DNA of 64,000 nt, from assembly GCF_002042885.1 (NCBI RefSeq), contig NZ_MVFY01000007.1, positions 62,001 to 126,000 of the forward strand. The letters are read 5' to 3'. The stretch comes from Citrobacter portucalensis (GTDB taxonomy: Bacteria; Pseudomonadota; Gammaproteobacteria; Enterobacterales; Enterobacteriaceae). The notes under the pieces are model-generated. The model worked only from the letters and a program-made list of their open reading frames with translations. It did no database searches and was not told where the DNA came from. Every line of letters starts with the position of its first letter. Positions within the stretch are counted from its first letter, which is position 1. The translations under genes and the position numbers were made by a program. This document shows, in pieces, positions 41,140 to 53,866 of the stretch.

Positions 41140-41377
41140 CGGAATACCTTACATTTATGAAGCGGCCTAAAATTCACCGCACCAGTTTAAGAATTAAGGG
41201 CGGGAGTATACTGCAAATGCCCGTTGCCGTCAGCATTGTGTGTACCGCCAGTAGCCTGAAATATAAACAATGCAATGGCGTAAATTTATTCATGATGTGT
41301 TCGGAGAAAACAGCGGTTGGATGGCGCAGCGCAACAGAGTAAATTAGCGACTTTGAACATGGATATGAGCTTTTAAT

Positions 41378-41944
41378 ATGGCGAACTGGCAAACCGTTGC
41401 AGAACTACAGGATATTTCTGCAGATTTACCGCATTTCACGCAGGCATTAACGGAACTTTCTACCCGCCTTGGGCTGGATATCACAGGCCTGGAAGCCGAT
41501 CACATTTCCTTGCGTTGCCATCAAAATACCACCGCAGAGCGCTGGCGTCGTGGGTTTGAACAGTGCGGTGAATTGTTGTCAGAAAACATTATCAACGGCA
41601 GACCTATTTGTCTTTTTAAACTGCATGAGCCGGTTTGTGTGCAACATTGGCAATTTTCCATCGTCGAACTGCCGTGGCCGGGCGAAAAACGCTACCCACA
41701 TGAAGGCTGGGAACATATTGAAATTGTTCTGCCGGGAGAGGCGGAAACGCTGAATGCGCGAGCGCTGGCGCTGCTTTCCGATCACGGTCTGAGTCAACCG
41801 GGCATTTTTGTGAAAACCAGCTCGCCAAAAGGAGAGCGTGAGCGTTTACCGAATCCGACGCTGGCGGTTAGCGATGGTAGCGTGACGATAAAATTCCATC
41901 CGTGGTCGATTGAAACCATTGTGGCAAGCGAACGTCAGGAGTGA
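41378..41944 (+). CDS. yecM: YecM family VOC-fold protein
   Basis: A 188-residue protein of the YecM family (vicinal oxygen chelate superfamily), the same length as E. coli YecM. Putative metal ligands include His43 in ADHISLRCH and the HEGWEHIEI segment. It was structurally solved in E. coli as a probable metal-binding enzyme related to isomerases and oxygenases, but no reaction is known. The ATG at 41378 has only a weak upstream site. cutC follows within 3 bp, so they are probably co-transcribed. Divergent from argS; the 238 bp between show no clear operator. Confidence 0.88.
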   Translation: MANWQTVAELQDISADLPHFTQALTELSTRLGLDITGLEADHISLRCHQNTTAERWRRGFEQCGELLSENIINGRPICLFKLHEPVCVQHWQFSIVELPWPGEKRYPHEGWEHIEIVLPGEAETLNARALALLSDHGLSQPGIFVKTSSPKGERERLPNPTLAVSDGSVTIKFHPWSIETIVASERQE

Positions 41945-41946
41945 GC

Positions 41947-42693
41947 ATGGCTATACTGGAAATCTGCTGTTACAGCATGGAGTGCGCGCGCACGGCGCAG
42001 CAAAACGGCGCGGATCGTATTGAACTATGCTCGGCACCCAAAGAAGGGGGCTTAACGCCGTCACTGGGCGTCTTGCGTTCCGTTCGCCAGCACATTTCGA
42101 TTCCCGTCAATCCCATTATTCGCCCACGTGGAGGCGACTTTTGCTACACCGAAGGTGAATTTGCTGCAATGCTGGATGATATTGCGATGGTCAGGGAACT
42201 GGGATTCTCAGGGCTGGTGACCGGCATTTTAGATGTGGATGGCAATGTCGATATGCCGCGCATGGAGAAAATAATGATTGCCGCCGGTTCGCTGCAAGTC
42301 ACTTTTCATCGGGCCTTTGATATGTGTGCTAACCCACTCAATGCGCTTAAAAAATTAGCTGATTTGGGCATTACCAGAGTACTCACTTCAGGGCAAAAAT
42401 CAGATGCGGCGCAAGGTTTAACAAAAATAATGGAACTTATTGCGCAGCCCGGTGCTCCAATCATTATGGCCGGAGCGGGGGTTCGCGCCTCGAATTTGCC
42501 CCTGTTCCTTGATGCTGGAGTGCAGGAAGTCCACAGTTCTGCCGGAGTATGGCTGGCTTCACCAATGCGTTATCGCAATTCGGGGTTGTCGATGTCTTCG
42601 GATGCACAGGCGGATGAGTATTCGCGCTATGCGGTAGAGGGGACGGCGGTTGCTGAAATGAAAGCAATCATTGCACACCATCAGGCCAGCTGA
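41947..42693 (+). CDS. cutC: CutC family protein
   Basis: A 248-residue TIM-barrel protein, the same length as E. coli CutC. Signature segments [20 protein letters not shown] and RPRGGDFCY are present. It was first linked to copper tolerance, but in E. coli that phenotype is explained by the MicL sRNA encoded in its 3' part, so the protein's own role is uncertain. The ATG at 41947 is chosen for the E. coli start; a GTG two codons earlier is possible. The 3' region contains a sigma-E promoter motif and the MicL terminator. Confidence 0.92.
   Translation: MAILEICCYSMECARTAQQNGADRIELCSAPKEGGLTPSLGVLRSVRQHISIPVNPIIRPRGGDFCYTEGEFAAMLDDIAMVRELGFSGLVTGILDVDGNVDMPRMEKIMIAAGSLQVTFHRAFDMCANPLNALKKLADLGITRVLTSGQKSDAAQGLTKIMELIAQPGAPIIMAGAGVRASNLPLFLDAGVQEVHSSAGVWLASPMRYRNSGLSMSSDAQADEYSRYAVEGTAVAEMKAIIAHHQAS
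42432..42460 (+). promoter_or_regulatory. sigma-E promoter of micL inside cutC
   Basis: GGAACTT (42432-42438) and TCCAA (42456-42460) with a 17 bp spacer match the sigma-E consensus (GGAACTT, TCTAA) except for one base. The position inside cutC corresponds to the known E. coli micL promoter. Confidence 0.75.
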
Positions 42694-42771
42694 TTTTACC
42701 GTTGCATCATGTCGCCCAATATGATGCTTGCTCGTACCAGGCCCCTGCAATTTCAACAGGGGCCTTTTTTT
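42467..42771 (+). ncRNA. micL: MicL (RyeF) small RNA from the cutC 3' region
   Basis: From the start predicted by the sigma-E motif to the terminator is about 305 nt, matching the roughly 307 nt primary MicL of E. coli, which is processed to an 80 nt form in the cutC 3' UTR. MicL represses synthesis of the lipoprotein Lpp under envelope stress. The exact ends are inferred; the lpp-pairing seed was not verified by eye. Confidence 0.7.
42739..42771 (+). terminator. terminator of cutC/micL
   Basis: AGGCCCCTG (42739-42747) pairs with CAGGGGCCT (42757-42765), followed by TTTTTTT. A strong Rho-independent signal of the kind found on Hfq-binding sRNAs. Confidence 0.93.
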
Positions 42772-42778
42772 CTCCTTC

Positions 42779-42885
42779 ATATTTCAAGCCGCAGCAGCGT
42801 TGGCCGCCTCGCGCACCCCGGTCACGTAGTTATCTACGCTCCCGGGGATTTGCTGCGTTGCCGCCTTGCTGCAACTTGAACTATT
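42779..42885. repeat. ERIC element (copy 1) between cutC and cmoB
   Basis: About 107 bp imperfect palindrome with ATTTCAAG...CTTGAA ends and the ERIC core pattern CACCCCGG-TCACGTAG-TTAT-CTACGCTC-CCGGGG. It differs from copy 2 but keeps both stems paired. It lies between convergent genes where E. coli K-12 has torYZ. Confidence 0.8.
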
Positions 42886-42927
42886 TTGGAGAAACGGTGC
42901 TATACGTAACGGTCATTCGGCAATCTA

Positions 42928-45072
<2,145 letters not shown>

Positions 45073-45090
45073 ACAAACTCCCTTTACTCG

Positions 45091-45200
45091 TCATACTTCA
45101 AGTTGCATGCGCGGTGGCTGTACTCGCTCCCCTCAGTCACTTACTAATGTAAGCTCCTGAGGATTCTCTCCCTTGCCATCTTCCTGCAACTCGAATTATT
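45091..45200. repeat. ERIC element (copy 2) between yecN and yecE
   Basis: About 110 bp palindrome with CATACTTCAAGTTGCA and TGCAACTCGAATTA ends. The core CTCCCCTCAG-TCACTTAC-TAAT-GTAAGCTC-CTGAGG closely matches the ERIC consensus. It has the same orientation as copy 1, so the pair flanks cmoBA-yecN as direct repeats. Confidence 0.88.
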
Positions 45201-45246
45201 TAGAGTACTGTTGGGTTGATGGCACTGACTATGATAGGTGGCATTT

Positions 45247-46065
45247 TCAGAAAAGAGAAGATTGCTGTGGAATAGAGGGTGCTGATCCGATCTCTGGCAG
45301 GGCGCTGCGTAAATCTGCCCATAGCGTATCAACAAGCTCCGGGGCCTGCGCGATGTCCGGCGTATGCAAAAACAGATACGGCGTCGTGGTGCGTTGCCAT
45401 AGCGATAGCTTGGTCAGCCAGACGGCAAAAAGCTCGCTGTTTTGTGCCATATTATCGCTACCGATAAAGCGTACCATCGGATGGTTTGCCGTCACCACCG
45501 CATGCACCGGAACCTTCGGTTTCTTGCGCTGGGCGTCACGTATTGCTTCAGTATGCGGGATTGCGGCATGCACCGGGCGGCTGTCCAGAATCACCCGGTT
45601 TACTCCACGCTCGTGTAAACCGCGATTAAATAGCTGCTCGGCTTCGCCTTTGGCAAAGAAGTCTGGATGGCGAACTTCCACACCGTAGGTAAAGGAATTC
45701 GGGAGCACATCGAGAAACTGCCATAGGGCAGGCAGATCGCGTGGGCTAAAAGTCGCAGGTAATTGCAGCCAGTATTGTCCAATGCGCGATTCCAGCGGCG
45801 ACATGCGCGTAAAAAATTCCTGTACCAGGTCATCACAATTACGCAGCGCAGCCTGATGCGAAATGGTCGCCGGAAATTTAAAACAAAATCGAAACGCATC
45901 GGTGGTCTGTGCCTGCCAGCGGGCAACAATATCGGATTTAGGCAGCGCATACAGCGTGGTATTGCCCTCCACGCAGTTAAAGTGGCGGGCATACTCTTCA
46001 AGGCTGGTGATCCCCAGACGCACCCATTTAGGATGCGACCACTGGGGTAAACCGATATAAATCAT
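45247..46065 (-). CDS. yecE: DUF72 family protein YecE
   Basis: A 272-residue TIM-barrel-like DUF72 protein, the same length as E. coli YecE. The N-terminal [13 protein letters not shown] and the central [17 protein letters not shown] are family hallmarks. No enzymatic activity is established for the family. ATG 46065 overlaps the yecD stop by 4 bp, so both are one transcription unit. An ERIC element lies downstream of the stop; no separate terminator was seen. Confidence 0.88.
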   Translation of the reverse strand: MIYIGLPQWSHPKWVRLGITSLEEYARHFNCVEGNTTLYALPKSDIVARWQAQTTDAFRFCFKFPATISHQAALRNCDDLVQEFFTRMSPLESRIGQYWLQLPATFSPRDLPALWQFLDVLPNSFTYGVEVRHPDFFAKGEAEQLFNRGLHERGVNRVILDSRPVHAAIPHTEAIRDAQRKKPKVPVHAVVTANHPMVRFIGSDNMAQNSELFAVWLTKLSLWQRTTTPYLFLHTPDIAQAPELVDTLWADLRSALPEIGSAPSIPQQSSLF

Positions 46066-46628
46066 AGCGCTTGCAGAATCTTCTCCACGCTGCGAACGCG
46101 CGCAATGCGCGGGAAAATGTGGGTCATGCTGGCCTGGTGTTGCTCAGCACTGGCGGCGCTACAGGCATCCTCTGCAATGATAAGACTGAAACCCAGCTCC
46201 CACGCATTTCGCGCCGTCGACTCAACGCCAATGTTCGTCGAGATGCCGCACAGGACGATGGTATCAACACCCCGGCGACGCAGCTGCAATTCCAGATCGG
46301 TGCCATAGAAGGCTCCCCACTGGCGTTTAGTCACTTCGATATCGCTGGCGCATTTCCCCAAAGCAGCCGGGTAATGCCACCAGTTTTCAGGTAACGCTTT
46401 TGCCGGAGACTGAGCATCTACGGGTTGTTTCAGCGCTTCGGCGTAATCGTCAGACCAGCCGACGCGCACCATTACCACCGGGGAACCGTGGGCACGGAAT
46501 TTTTCCGCCAACTGCGCGGCGCGGGTAACCACATCATGTGCCGTATGAGGGCCGCCAGCGAAAGGCAGGATCCCTTCCTGTAAATCAATTACGACAAGGG
46601 CGGTTGTTTTAGCGTTCAATTCCAGCAT
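46062..46628 (-). CDS. yecD: isochorismatase-family hydrolase YecD
   Basis: A 188-residue cysteine-hydrolase-fold protein. The catalytic triad of the family is visible: Asp17 in VVIDLQEG, a Lys in [10 protein letters not shown], and Cys in [15 protein letters not shown]. The family hydrolyses isochorismate, nicotinamide or other amides; the substrate of YecD is unknown. ATG 46628 is chosen (GGAG upstream, E. coli length) over a GTG two codons earlier. It is the first gene of yecDE and divergent from aspS. Confidence 0.9.
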   Translation of the reverse strand: MLELNAKTTALVVIDLQEGILPFAGGPHTAHDVVTRAAQLAEKFRAHGSPVVMVRVGWSDDYAEALKQPVDAQSPAKALPENWWHYPAALGKCASDIEVTKRQWGAFYGTDLELQLRRRGVDTIVLCGISTNIGVESTARNAWELGFSLIIAEDACSAASAEQHQASMTHIFPRIARVRSVEKILQAL

Positions 46629-46784
46629 GGTCACTCCAGTAATAAAAGAATTCCGTTACACCTTAATCGCGAATCAGTGTGAAAGGGGCGACAATTTTTG
46701 TTATTTTTTGTGAGATTACGCAATGCCCGTCCAGGAAACAGGCGTACAGTCAGTACCGGACTGAGAGTCTATCCCAGTAGGCTC

Positions 46785-46813
46785 TTATCGTGCGGCAGAA
46801 TTTCCAGTATAAT
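46785..46813 (+). promoter_or_regulatory. putative sigma-70 promoter of aspS
   Basis: TATAAT at 46808-46813 is a perfect -10; TTATCG at 46785-46790 is a weak -35 with a 17 bp spacer. It gives a leader of about 95 nt. Confidence 0.5.
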
Positions 46814-46915
46814 AGCCGCCTTTTTTCATTCAGTTGTGACATTCAGCTAAAGCTGCGACTTCGTCATCTGCGAGACAGGTGACAATCCGCCTGCGGCAAA
46901 GTTAAGGGATATCTC

Positions 46916-48688
46916 ATGCGTACAGAATATTGCGGACAGCTACGTCTGTCCCACGAGGGGCAGCAGGTGACTCTGTGTGGTTGGGTCAACCGTCGTCGTG
47001 ATCTTGGTAGCCTGATCTTTATCGATATGCGCGACCGCGAAGGTATCGTGCAGGTATTTTTCGATCCGGACCGTGCGGACGCGTTAAAGCTGGCCTCCGA
47101 ACTGCGTAATGAGTTCTGCATCCAGGTTACGGGCACCGTGCGTGCGCGTGACGCGAAAAACGTCAACGCCGATATGGCGACGGGCGAAATTGAAGTGCTG
47201 GCCTCCGATCTGACCATCATCAACCGTTCAGACTCGCTGCCGTTGGACTCTAACCACGTCAACACCGAAGAAGCGCGACTGAAGTATCGCTATTTAGATC
47301 TGCGTCGCCCTGAAATGGCGCAGCGCCTGAAAACGCGTGCCAAAATCACCAGTCTGGTGCGTCGTTTTATGGACGACCACGGCTTCCTCGACATCGAAAC
47401 ACCGATGCTGACCAAAGCGACGCCGGAAGGCGCGCGCGATTACCTGGTACCTTCTCGCGTACATAAAGGTAAATTCTACGCGCTGCCGCAATCACCTCAG
47501 TTGTTTAAACAGCTGCTGATGATGTCTGGCTTTGACCGCTACTATCAGATCGTTAAATGCTTCCGTGATGAAGACTTACGTGCTGACCGTCAGCCTGAAT
47601 TTACCCAGATCGACGTTGAGACTTCCTTCATGACCGCACCGCAGGTGCGTGAAGTGATGGAAGCGCTGGTGCGTAATCTGTGGCTGGAAGTGAAAGGTGT
47701 GGATCTGGGTGATTTCCCGATCATGACCTTTGCCGAAGCTGAGCGTCGTTACGGTTCCGATAAACCAGACCTGCGTAACCCGATGGAGCTGGTTGACGTC
47801 GCCGATCTGGTGAAAGACGTTGAGTTCGCAGTGTTCTCTGGTCCGGCAAACGATGCGAAAGGCCGCGTAGCTGCTCTGCGTGTACCGGGCGGTGCTGCAC
47901 TGAGCCGTAAGCAGATCGACGATTACGGTAACTTTATCAAGATTTACGGCGCGAAAGGCCTGGCTTACATCAAAGTTACCGAACGTGCGAAAGGTCTGGA
48001 AGGTATTACCAGCCCAGTTGCTAAGTTCCTGAACGCAGAAATTGTGGAAGCGATTCTGGCACGTACCGGTGCACAAGACGGCGACATGATTTTCTTCGGT
48101 GCCGACAACAAGAAAGTGGTTGCCGACGCGATGGGCGCGCTGCGTCTGAAACTGGGTAAAGATCTGAGCATTACCGACGAAGCCAAATGGGCGCCGCTGT
48201 GGGTTATCGACTTCCCAATGTTTGAAGACGATGGTGAAGGCGGGCTGACCGCAATGCACCACCCGTTCACCGCGCCGAAAGATATGACGGCCGCTGAGCT
48301 GAAAGCTGCGCCGGAAGACGCGGTTGCCAACGCGTACGATATGGTCATCAACGGCTACGAAGTAGGCGGCGGTTCCGTGCGTATTCACAACGGCGACATG
48401 CAGCAAACCGTATTCGGTATTCTGGGCATTAATGAGCAAGAACAGCGTGAGAAATTCGGCTTCCTGCTGGATGCGCTAAAATATGGTACACCGCCGCATG
48501 CGGGCCTGGCGTTTGGTCTGGACCGTCTGACTATGCTGTTGACCGGTACTGACAACATTCGTGACGTTATTGCTTTCCCGAAAACCACGGCTGCAGCGTG
48601 TCTGATGACTGAAGCGCCAAGCTTTGCCAACGCAGCTGCGCTGGCGGAACTGAGCATTCAGGTTGTTAAGAAGGCCGAGAATAACTGA
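46916..48688 (+). CDS. aspS: aspartyl-tRNA synthetase
   Basis: A 590-residue class IIb aminoacyl-tRNA synthetase, equal to E. coli AspS. It has the N-terminal OB-fold anticodon domain ([14 protein letters not shown]), the catalytic core with motif 2 ([18 protein letters not shown]), the bacterial GAD insert (about residues 290-415) and the C-terminal motif 3 (GLAFGLDRL). It charges tRNA-Asp. ATG 46916 follows AAGGGATATCTC. nudB begins one base after its stop, making an operon with nudB and probably yebC. Confidence 0.97.
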   Translation: MRTEYCGQLRLSHEGQQVTLCGWVNRRRDLGSLIFIDMRDREGIVQVFFDPDRADALKLASELRNEFCIQVTGTVRARDAKNVNADMATGEIEVLASDLTIINRSDSLPLDSNHVNTEEARLKYRYLDLRRPEMAQRLKTRAKITSLVRRFMDDHGFLDIETPMLTKATPEGARDYLVPSRVHKGKFYALPQSPQLFKQLLMMSGFDRYYQIVKCFRDEDLRADRQPEFTQIDVETSFMTAPQVREVMEALVRNLWLEVKGVDLGDFPIMTFAEAERRYGSDKPDLRNPMELVDVADLVKDVEFAVFSGPANDAKGRVAALRVPGGAALSRKQIDDYGNFIKIYGAKGLAYIKVTERAKGLEGITSPVAKFLNAEIVEAILARTGAQDGDMIFFGADNKKVVADAMGALRLKLGKDLSITDEAKWAPLWVIDFPMFEDDGEGGLTAMHHPFTAPKDMTAAELKAAPEDAVANAYDMVINGYEVGGGSVRIHNGDMQQTVFGILGINEQEQREKFGFLLDALKYGTPPHAGLAFGLDRLTMLLTGTDNIRDVIAFPKTTAAACLMTEAPSFANAAALAELSIQVVKKAENN

Positions 48689-48689
48689 T

Positions 48690-49133
48690 ATGACATATAA
48701 ACAGCCTGTCTCGGTGTTAGTCGTGATTTATGCAAAGGACACCGGGAGAGTGCTGATGTTACAGCGACGCGACGATCCTGATTTCTGGCAGTCGGTCACC
48801 GGCAGCCTTGAAGAAGGTGAAACCGCGTCGCAAGCCGCTATGCGCGAAGTAAAGGAAGAGGTCGCCATTGATGTTGCATCTGAGCAACTGACCTTAATTG
48901 ACTGTCAGCGCACGGTGGAGTTTGAGATTTTTAGCCATTTACGTCATCGCTATGCACCGGGAATTGAACGTAATACTGAATCCTGGTTTTGCCTGGCACT
49001 TCCCTCAGAACGAGAGATCGTGTTCACCGAACATCTGACCTATCGTTGGGTTAATGCGGTTGAAGCTGCCCAATTAACCAAGTCGTGGAGTAACCGGCAG
49101 GCGATTGAAGAGTTTGTAATTAACGTCGCCTGA
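48690..49133 (+). CDS. nudB: dihydroneopterin triphosphate diphosphatase NudB
   Basis: A 147-residue Nudix hydrolase that removes pyrophosphate from dihydroneopterin triphosphate in folate synthesis. The Nudix box is G-x5-E-x7-REVKEEV, here [20 protein letters not shown] (about residues 38-57). ATG 48690 (MTYKQPVSV) is one base after the aspS stop and gives a length close to the 150 of E. coli; a start inside aspS at 48663 is not conserved. In E. coli the N-terminus is three residues longer. Confidence 0.93.
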   Translation: MTYKQPVSVLVVIYAKDTGRVLMLQRRDDPDFWQSVTGSLEEGETASQAAMREVKEEVAIDVASEQLTLIDCQRTVEFEIFSHLRHRYAPGIERNTESWFCLALPSEREIVFTEHLTYRWVNAVEAAQLTKSWSNRQAIEEFVINVA

Positions 49134-49161
49134 AAAGGCGCGCTTTTTGGAGATATTATTT

Positions 49162-49905
49162 ATGGCAGGTCATAGTAAATGGGCCAACACCAGACACCGT
49201 AAAGCAGCGCAGGATGCTAAACGCGGTAAAATTTTCACCAAAATAATACGTGAGCTGGTGACGGCGGCTAAACTGGGCGGCGGCGATCCGGATGCTAACC
49301 CGCGTCTGCGTGCAGCGGTTGATAAAGCGCTGGCTAACAACATGACCCGTGACACCCTGAACCGTGCAATCGCGCGCGGTGTGGGTGGTGATGAAGATTC
49401 CAACATGGAAACCATCATCTATGAAGGTTACGGTCCTGGCGGTACAGCCGTTATGATTGAATGTCTGTCTGACAACCGTAACCGTACCGTTGCGGAAGTG
49501 CGTCACGCGTTCACGAAAACGGGTGGTAACCTCGGTACCGACGGTTCCGTGGCTTACCTGTTCAGCAAAAAAGGCGTGATCTCCTTTGAACAGGGCGACG
49601 AAGACGCCATCATGGAAGCGGCGCTGGAAGCAGGTGCTGAAGACGTTGTGACCTTCGACGACGGCGCAATTGACGTTTACACCGCGTGGGAAGAGATGGG
49701 CAAAGTGCGTGACGCGCTGGAAGCGGCTGGTCTGAAAGCGGACGCAGCTGAAGTGTCTATGATCCCATCCACCAAAGCGGATATGGATGCAGAAACAGCG
49801 CCGAAGCTGATGCGTCTGATCGATATGCTGGAAGACTGCGACGACGTGCAGGAAGTTTACCACAACGGTGAAATCTCCGATGAGGTTGCTGCCACCTTAG
49901 AATGA
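49162..49905 (+). CDS. yebC: YebC/PmpR family DNA-binding regulatory protein
   Basis: A 247-residue three-domain cytoplasmic protein of the TACO1/YebC family ([18 protein letters not shown] start). Family members act as transcription regulators (PmpR) or assist translation of polyproline stretches. The sequence closely follows E. coli YebC (246 aa). ATG 49162 follows TTTTTGGAGATATT; the frame upstream to 49147 covers the ribosome-binding site. It lies between nudB and ruvC in the same direction. Confidence 0.95.
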   Translation: MAGHSKWANTRHRKAAQDAKRGKIFTKIIRELVTAAKLGGGDPDANPRLRAAVDKALANNMTRDTLNRAIARGVGGDEDSNMETIIYEGYGPGGTAVMIECLSDNRNRTVAEVRHAFTKTGGNLGTDGSVAYLFSKKGVISFEQGDEDAIMEAALEAGAEDVVTFDDGAIDVYTAWEEMGKVRDALEAAGLKADAAEVSMIPSTKADMDAETAPKLMRLIDMLEDCDDVQEVYHNGEISDEVAATLE

Positions 49906-49939
49906 TGTGGTTAAGCCATAAAATAACAGGAGATGCGTG

Positions 49940-50461
49940 ATGTCTATTATTCTCGGCATTGACCCGGGGTCTCGCATCACCGGTTATGGCGTTATTCGTC
50001 AGGTCGGCAGGCAACTGACCTACCTCGGCAGCGGCTGCATTCGCACCAAAGTCGACGATCTCCCGTCACGTCTGAAGTTGATTTACGCGGGCGTGACGGA
50101 AATCATCACCCAGTTTCAGCCGGACTATTTTGCCATTGAGCAGGTTTTTATGGCGAAGAACGCCGACTCGGCGCTAAAGCTGGGACAGGCTCGCGGCGTG
50201 GCAATCGTTGCGGCGACCAATCAGGATCTACCGGTCTTTGAATACGCGGCCCGCCAGGTAAAACAGACCGTGGTGGGGATCGGTAGCGCGGAAAAAAGCC
50301 AGGTCCAGCATATGGTACGCACGCTGCTAAAACTTCCGGCGAATCCGCAAGCGGATGCCGCGGATGCGCTGGCGATTGCCATTACCCACTGCCATGTCAG
50401 TCAGAACGCCATGCAAATGAGCGAGTCGAGGCTGAATTTGGCGCGAGGTCGGTTACGTTAG
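49940..50461 (+). CDS. ruvC: Holliday junction resolvase RuvC
   Basis: A 173-residue RNase H-fold endonuclease that cuts Holliday junctions symmetrically. Catalytic acids are Asp7 (LGIDPGS), Glu66 (AIEQVF), Asp138 and Asp141 (ADAADALA). ATG 49940 gives the E. coli length, with AGGAGATG upstream; GTG one codon earlier is possible. In E. coli K-12 yebB separates ruvC from ruvA; here they are 80 bp apart with only the LexA box/terminator between. ruvC itself is not part of the SOS operon. Confidence 0.96.
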   Translation: MSIILGIDPGSRITGYGVIRQVGRQLTYLGSGCIRTKVDDLPSRLKLIYAGVTEIITQFQPDYFAIEQVFMAKNADSALKLGQARGVAIVAATNQDLPVFEYAARQVKQTVVGIGSAEKSQVQHMVRTLLKLPANPQADAADALAIAITHCHVSQNAMQMSESRLNLARGRLR

Positions 50462-50470
50462 TGACAAATG

Positions 50471-50498
50471 AGGCTGGATATCTATCCAGCCTTTTTTT
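50471..50498. terminator. ruvC terminator containing the LexA box of ruvAB
   Basis: AGGCTGGATA-TC-TATCCAGCCT followed by TTTTTTT is an intrinsic terminator. Its stem contains the LexA operator CTGGATATCTATCCAG (50474-50489), which fits CTG-N10-CAG and equals the known E. coli ruvA box. The palindrome thus serves both RNA and repressor. Confidence 0.88.
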
Positions 50499-50541
50499 AT
50501 GATAGCGCATTACCTTTTAGCCCTTAACGCAGGAGCGTCAC

Positions 50542-51153
50542 GTGATAGGCAGACTCAGAGGCATCATTCTTGAAAAACAACCCCCGCTGGTCCTTCTGGA
50601 AACGGGCGGGGTAGGCTATGAAGTGCATATGCCGATGACCTGTTTCTACGAGTTGCCGGAAGCCGGGCAAGAAGCGATTATGTTCACCCATTTTGTGGTG
50701 CGAGAAGATGCTCAGCTATTGTATGGCTTTAACAACAAGCAAGAGCGCACGCTGTTTAAAGAGTTAATCAAAACCAATGGCGTGGGGCCGAAGCTGGCGC
50801 TGGCGATCCTCTCCGGTATGTCTGCTCAGCAGTTCGTTAATGCCGTTGAGCGCGAAGAGCTGGGCGCGCTGGTGAAATTACCGGGTATTGGTAAGAAAAC
50901 CGCAGAACGCCTGATTGTAGAAATGAAAGACCGCTTTAAAGGTTTGCATGGTGATCTCTTTACACCTGCAGCGGATCTGGTCCTGACGTCTCCGGCAAGC
51001 CCGACAACGGACGACGCCGAGCAGGAAGCGGTTGCTGCGCTGGTGGCGTTGGGCTATAAACCACAGGAAGCCAGCCGCATGGTGAGCAAAATTGCCCGCC
51101 CTGATGCCAGCAGTGAAACCCTGATTCGTGAAGCGCTTCGCGCGGCATTGTGA
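50542..51153 (+). CDS. ruvA: Holliday junction branch-migration protein RuvA
   Basis: A 203-residue DNA-binding subunit; tetramers clamp the Holliday junction and load RuvB. It has an N-terminal OB-fold, a central domain with two helix-hairpin-helix motifs ([11 protein letters not shown] and [13 protein letters not shown]), and a C-terminal RuvB-contact domain after a flexible linker. Start GTG at 50542 follows AGGAGCGTCAC and matches E. coli. It forms the SOS-induced ruvAB operon with the LexA box 50 bp upstream. Confidence 0.96.
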   Translation: MIGRLRGIILEKQPPLVLLETGGVGYEVHMPMTCFYELPEAGQEAIMFTHFVVREDAQLLYGFNNKQERTLFKELIKTNGVGPKLALAILSGMSAQQFVNAVEREELGALVKLPGIGKKTAERLIVEMKDRFKGLHGDLFTPAADLVLTSPASPTTDDAEQEAVAALVALGYKPQEASRMVSKIARPDASSETLIREALRAAL

Positions 51154-51158
51154 GGTAA

Positions 51159-52172
<1,014 letters not shown>

Positions 52173-52173
52173 T

Positions 52174-52241
52174 GCCTGATGTCGCGACGCTCATCAGGCC
52201 TGGGCGATTTTGTAGGCCCGGTAAGCGCAGCGCCACCGGGC
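52174..52241. repeat. BIME (two REP-type palindromes) between ruvB and znuB
   Basis: GCCTGATG...CATCAGGC (52174-52199) followed by GTAGGCCCGGT...ACCGGGC (52212-52241). It separates convergent ruvB and znuB. Confidence 0.78.
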
Positions 52242-52250
52242 AACGCATGC

Positions 52251-53036
52251 TTAGCTCGCTTGCTTTTTCATCATGCTGAAAATAAACAGCAGCGCGGCGC
52301 ACAGCACCACGGAAGGACCTGCCGGGGTGTCATAGAAGGCCGAGAAGGTCAGCCCGCCTGTAACCGCTATCATTCCCACTCCAACGGCAACCCCAGCCAT
52401 CTGCTCCGGCGTACGGGCAAAGCGACGGGCGGTCGCCGCAGGGATGATAAGCAGTGAGGTGATAATCAGCGCCCCGACAAACTTCATCGCCACGCCAATC
52501 GTTAACGCCGTAACCAGCATCAGCAGCAGCTTCACGCGTTGCAGCTTCACGCCATCGACAAATGCCAGATCCGGACTGATGGTCATCGACAGCAGGTTAC
52601 GCCACTGCCAGAACAGAATCGCCAGAACAATAACCACGCCGATGGCGATGGAGATAAGATCTTCTGGCGTCACGGCGAGCAAATCACCAAACAGGTAAGC
52701 CATCAGATCCACACGGATGTTGGACATCAGGCTGACAACAACCAGCCCCAATGACAACGCGCTGTGCGCCATAATACCCAGCAAGGTATCGATCGCAAGG
52801 TGAGGGCGCTTCTCCAGCCATACCAGACCGCCAGCCAGCAACAGGGTGACGGCGATAACCGCATAGAAAGGGTTTACATCCAGCAGCAGGCCAAAGGCGA
52901 CTCCCAGCAGCGAAGCGTGGGCCAGCGTATCACCGAAATAAGACATTCGACGCCAGACTACAAACGAGCCGAGTGGGCCAGCGGCACAGGCCAGCATGAT
53001 CCCGGCTAACCAACCGGGTAATAACAATTCAATCAT
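52251..53036 (-). CDS. znuB: zinc ABC transporter permease ZnuB
   Basis: A 261-residue inner-membrane permease of the ABC-3 family with about eight helices; with ZnuC and ZnuA it imports Zn2+ at low concentration. The sequence starts [23 protein letters not shown] and is close to E. coli ZnuB throughout. Its ATG overlaps the znuC stop by 4 bp, giving a znuCB operon divergent from znuA. Convergent with ruvB across a BIME. Confidence 0.95.
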   Translation of the reverse strand: MIELLLPGWLAGIMLACAAGPLGSFVVWRRMSYFGDTLAHASLLGVAFGLLLDVNPFYAVIAVTLLLAGGLVWLEKRPHLAIDTLLGIMAHSALSLGLVVVSLMSNIRVDLMAYLFGDLLAVTPEDLISIAIGVVIVLAILFWQWRNLLSMTISPDLAFVDGVKLQRVKLLLMLVTALTIGVAMKFVGALIITSLLIIPAATARRFARTPEQMAGVAVGVGMIAVTGGLTFSAFYDTPAGPSVVLCAALLFIFSMMKKQAS

Positions 53037-53788
53037 GAGTGACCATTTCCCCGGCGTAAGACGATACGACCCTGTAAATCGTGGCGGTGATTGTGATTAT
53101 GACGGTAAATTCCGAGTTGTTCGGCGCCGCGTTGCCCGAACATTGAGATGAATTCCGGGTGCATAGAAACCACTTCCGGCGCACCGGAACAGCAAATATG
53201 ATGGTTCAGGCACAGTACCTCATCGGTTTTGGCCATCACCAGATGCAGGTCATGGGAAACCATCAGTACGGCGCAATCCAGTTCACGTCGCAACTGGTCT
53301 ATAAGGTCGTACAGTGCGACCTGCCCATTGACATCCACGCCCTGGGTTGGTTCATCGAGCACCAGTAGCTGAGGTTTATTCAATAAAGCACGGGCCAACA
53401 GGACGCGTTGCGTTTCCCCGCCAGAGAGCTTTTGCATCGGCGCATCCATCAGATGCCCGGCCTGAACGCGCTTCAGTGCCGGAAGGATATCCTCTTTTTT
53501 TGTGCCGGGACGTAAGCGCATAAACCGACTTACCGTCAGTGGCAGCGTAGTATCGAGGTACAGTTTTTGCGGTACATAGCCAATCCGCAATTGACCATTA
53601 CGCTTGATTACTCCCTCATCAGCCGCTACCAGCCCTAATACAACGCGCACCAGCGTAGACTTCCCGGCACCATTTGGGCCGAGAAGCGTTAAAATTTTAC
53701 CGGGTCGAAGTTCAAGCGATACGTCAGACAGGACGCGGCGTTGACCATAAGAGACCGAGACATTTTCCAGTGAAACCAAAGTCGTCAT
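53033..53788 (-). CDS. znuC: zinc ABC transporter ATP-binding protein ZnuC
   Basis: A 251-residue ABC ATPase. Walker A is GPNGAGKST (about 37-45), signature LSGGETQR, Walker [13 protein letters not shown] and switch His in MVSHDLH. A C-terminal His-rich tail (RHNHNHRHD) is typical of ZnuC and may sense or bind zinc. It is the first gene of znuCB; the Zur box lies in the 78 bp divergent gap to znuA. Confidence 0.96.
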   Translation of the reverse strand: MTTLVSLENVSVSYGQRRVLSDVSLELRPGKILTLLGPNGAGKSTLVRVVLGLVAADEGVIKRNGQLRIGYVPQKLYLDTTLPLTVSRFMRLRPGTKKEDILPALKRVQAGHLMDAPMQKLSGGETQRVLLARALLNKPQLLVLDEPTQGVDVNGQVALYDLIDQLRRELDCAVLMVSHDLHLVMAKTDEVLCLNHHICCSGAPEVVSMHPEFISMFGQRGAEQLGIYRHNHNHRHDLQGRIVLRRGNGHS

Positions 53789-53815
53789 ATCAATTTTAGT
53801 CTTGCAGAAGTTATA

Positions 53816-53837
53816 GAATGTTATAATATCACATTTC
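53816..53837. promoter_or_regulatory. Zur box between znuC and znuA
   Basis: GAATGTTATAATATCACATTTC closely matches the enterobacterial Zur operator (GAAATGTTATANTATAACATTTC), centred between the divergent genes, so both are repressed by zinc-loaded Zur. Confidence 0.9.
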
Positions 53838-53866
53838 TTACATTCATTACGATGATTGGTCGCATT

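Noticed and set aside
47576-48439. 287-codon frame antisense to aspS
   Set aside because: Shadow of a highly conserved, codon-biased gene; no start signal or family features.
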